This document shows positions 24,400 through 25,820 of a stretch of DNA of 25,820 nt, one piece after another. Each line of letters begins with the position of its first letter. Position 1 is the first letter of the stretch. Position numbers and translations under genes: made by a program. The DNA lies in NCBI GenBank assembly GCA_025362115.1, contig JANYIK010000168.1:1-25820 (forward strand), in the 5' to 3' direction. Origin of the DNA: Methylophilaceae bacterium (GTDB lineage Bacteria > Pseudomonadota > Gammaproteobacteria > Burkholderiales > Methylophilaceae). The notes under the pieces were generated by a model. It was given only the letters and a program-made list of their open reading frames with translations, did not search any database and was not told where the DNA came from.

Positions 24400-24822
24400 T
24401 TACAGTGCGCTCAGTTCGTTCAACGCTTTTTGATAACGGTTAGCGTGGGAGCGCTCTGCCTTGGCCAGCGTTTCAAACCAGTCGGCCACTTCGTCAAAAC
24501 CTTCTTCGCGCGCAGTTTTGGTCATACCAGGATACATGTCGGTGTACTCATGGGTTTCGCCAGCCACTGCAGCTTTCAGGTTGTTGGAAGTAGAGCCGAT
24601 CGGCAAGCCAGTAGCCGGGTCGCCACATTGCTCAAGAAACTCCAGATGACCATGCGCGTGTCCGGTTTCGCCTTCAGCGGTGGAACGGAACAGCGCCGCC
24701 ACATCGTTGTAGCCTTCGATGTCGGCCTTGGCTGCGAAATACAAATAACGGCGATTAGCTTGTGATTCACCCGCGAACGCGGCTTTCAAATTGTCTTCAG
24801 TTTTGCTTCCTTTGAGACTCAT
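24400..24822 (-). CDS. Rubrerythrin-like diiron protein without rubredoxin domain
   Basis: A 140-residue four-helix ferritin-like protein, probably a peroxide reductase. The second of two adjacent ATGs (24822) is used because AAGGAG is then seven bases away and family members begin MSLKGSKTE; the frame extends 23 codons upstream without support. Diiron ligands can be placed at Glu19, Glu52/His55 (EGETGHAHGH), Glu89, Glu92 and Glu123/His126 (KAERSHANRY). The C-terminal CxxC rubredoxin domain of classic rubrerythrins is missing, so electrons must come from another protein. The Fe-S oxidoreductase downstream is a natural candidate. It leads the three-gene series. Confidence 0.93.
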   Translation of the reverse strand: MSLKGSKTEDNLKAAFAGESQANRRYLYFAAKADIEGYNDVAALFRSTAEGETGHAHGHLEFLEQCGDPATGLPIGSTSNNLKAAVAGETHEYTDMYPGMTKTAREEGFDEVADWFETLAKAERSHANRYQKALNELSAL

Positions 24823-24999
24823 CATTTTCTCCTTGAGATGGTGTGGTTCTGCATTCAAACCGTGGGTTAAATAGATAGCGCGACAATGCAACGCTCGGGG
24901 CTAATGCTACGCCAAAACACCCGGTCATGAAATGAGCTTAGCCTTCATTCATGAAAATACTTAGGGAAGCGCTAAAGAAGCCCGCGAGTTTGGAGAAGT

Positions 25000-25820
25000 T
25001 TATTTCAAACCCTGCAACAAATCTGCCTCGATGTCGTCCACATGCTCCAAGCCCACCGCAATGCGCACCAAGCCATCGCCTATACCAGCCGCGGCACGTT
25101 CTTCCGGTGTCACGCGGCTATGGGTAGTCGTGGCGGGATGGGTGATGGTGCTTTTGGCGTCCCCAAGATTAGCGGTAATGGAAAGTAACTGTGTGCTGTC
25201 AATCAGCCTCCACGCAGCCCCCTTGCCGCCTTTGAGATCAAAGGAAACAATGCCGCCACCGGTTTTTTGCTGTTTCAACGCCAAAGCATGTTGCGGGTGT
25301 GAGGTCAGTCCCGGATAGTAGACACGAGCAATCTGCGGCTGTTGTTCTAGCCATTGGGCCAAAGCCAGCGCGCTCCTGGAGTGCGCTTCCATGCGTACAA
25401 ACAGGGTTTCTAAGCCTTTCATGAACACCCAAGCGTTGAAGGCGCTTAATGTGGGGCCTGCGGTGCGTAAAAAACCGAACACCGGCTCTAGCACGTCCTT
25501 CTTGCCCAGCACCGCGCCACCCAGGCAGCGCCCTTGGCCATCTATGTATTTGGTGGCGGAGTGGATGACGATGTCGGCACCCAGCTCCAGCGGTTTTTGC
25601 AGCGCGGGTGTGCAGAAGCAATTATCCACGGCAAGCAATACACCAGCCTTATGCGCAATATCCGCCAGTAAAGCGATGTCGCATACCTCGGTCAGCGGGT
25701 TGGACGGCGTTTCCACGAAGAACAGCTTGGTATTGGGTTTGATCGCCGCTTGCCACTCGTCAGGGTTGGTGAGCGAGACAAAAGTTACCTCCAAACCCCA
25801 GCGCTTGAGGATATTGCCGA
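25000..25820 (-). CDS. metZ: O-succinylhomoserine sulfhydrylase, 5' end cut by window
   Basis: PLP enzyme of the Cys/Met-metabolism family that makes homocysteine directly from O-succinylhomoserine and sulfide. The frame stays open past 25794 to the window end, so about a third of the usual 390-400 residues is missing. The visible part has the FFVETPSNPLTEVCDI segment, then the PLP lysine in SATKYIDGQGRCLGGAV, a wording characteristic of MetZ compared with MetB or MetC, and the SLGDAKST-like motif ANLGDAKSTITHPATTTHS. It ends 177 bases before the rubrerythrin gene on the same strand; no terminator is obvious between. Confidence 0.9.
   Translation of the reverse strand, partial: GNILKRWGLEVTFVSLTNPDEWQAAIKPNTKLFFVETPSNPLTEVCDIALLADIAHKAGVLLAVDNCFCTPALQKPLELGADIVIHSATKYIDGQGRCLGGAVLGKKDVLEPVFGFLRTAGPTLSAFNAWVFMKGLETLFVRMEAHSRSALALAQWLEQQPQIARVYYPGLTSHPQHALALKQQKTGGGIVSFDLKGGKGAAWRLIDSTQLLSITANLGDAKSTITHPATTTHSRVTPEERAAAGIGDGLVRIAVGLEHVDDIEADLLQGLK

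Noticed and set aside
24823..24891. N-terminal extension of rubrerythrin
   Set aside because: It would put the AAGGAG ribosome-binding site inside the protein; family members begin at MSLKGS.
24892..24999. Partial palindromes TTCATTCATGAA and TCATGAAATGA upstream of rubrerythrin as a regulator site
   Set aside because: Arms are only four to five bases and do not match a regulator consensus I can name.
1..25820. CRISPR arrays, tRNA or rRNA genes, insertion sequences, prophage
   Set aside because: No regularly spaced repeats, cloverleaf-type sequences, rRNA segments or transposase/integrase motifs were seen on either strand.

Overview
The window looks like chromosomal DNA of a Gram-negative betaproteobacterium. 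The evidence is a complete tripartite RND pump, FadL-type and lipoprotein outer-membrane proteins, the MsrPQ system, a GyrA of proteobacterial type, and the neighbourhood gyrA-serC-pheA/hisC, which is familiar from betaproteobacteria. Placement near the Nitrosomonadales (Gallionellaceae or relatives) is a guess. No rRNA, tRNA, CRISPR array, transposase or phage gene was seen. No stretch longer than about 270 bases lacks a gene.

Layout. (1) Bases 1-3150, plus strand: the 3' part of a long-chain acyl-CoA synthetase, a FadL-family porin and a chalcone-isomerase-fold protein, probably a fatty-acid uptake and activation operon. (2) 3136-8916, minus strand: membrane fusion lipoprotein, RND permease and outer-membrane factor in one tight operon. 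It is divergent from a TetR/AcrR repressor (9037-9660), and a near-perfect 26-bp palindrome lies between them. (3) 9927-12112, minus strand: hisC-aroG with an ATGA overlap, preceded by a terminator-like hairpin. (4) 12273-13849, plus strand: msrP-msrQ for periplasmic methionine sulfoxide repair. (5) 14042-15394, plus strand: a small accessory block with an XRE regulator, a BLUF-fold protein that has lost key flavin-site residues, and a HigBA-type toxin-antitoxin pair whose toxin mRNA may be leaderless. (6) 15457-21968, minus strand: an orphan CheY, then pheA, serA, serC and gyrA (transcribed gyrA to pheA), covering serine and phenylalanine synthesis. (7) 22121-24822, minus strand: rubrerythrin, a two-cluster Fe-S oxidoreductase and a DUF3501 protein, which look like one peroxide or oxidative-stress unit. 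(8) 25000-25820, minus strand: the 3' part of metZ.

How the parts fit. Blocks 3 and 6 together supply DAHP synthase, chorismate mutase/prephenate dehydratase and an aminotransferase, so they may be one aromatic amino-acid locus split by the msrPQ/BLUF/TA block. MsrPQ and the rubrerythrin cluster both suggest oxidative-stress defence. Intergenic spaces carry REP-like inverted repeats: two related copies of about 90 bp at 18211 and 24278, and a different pair at 22733-22861.

The most unusual points are the degenerate BLUF protein paired with an XRE regulator, the rubrerythrin/Fe-S/DUF3501 cluster, the probable leaderless toxin transcript, and the possible attenuator before hisC. All functional calls rest on reading the sequence and remembered family features; no database search was run.
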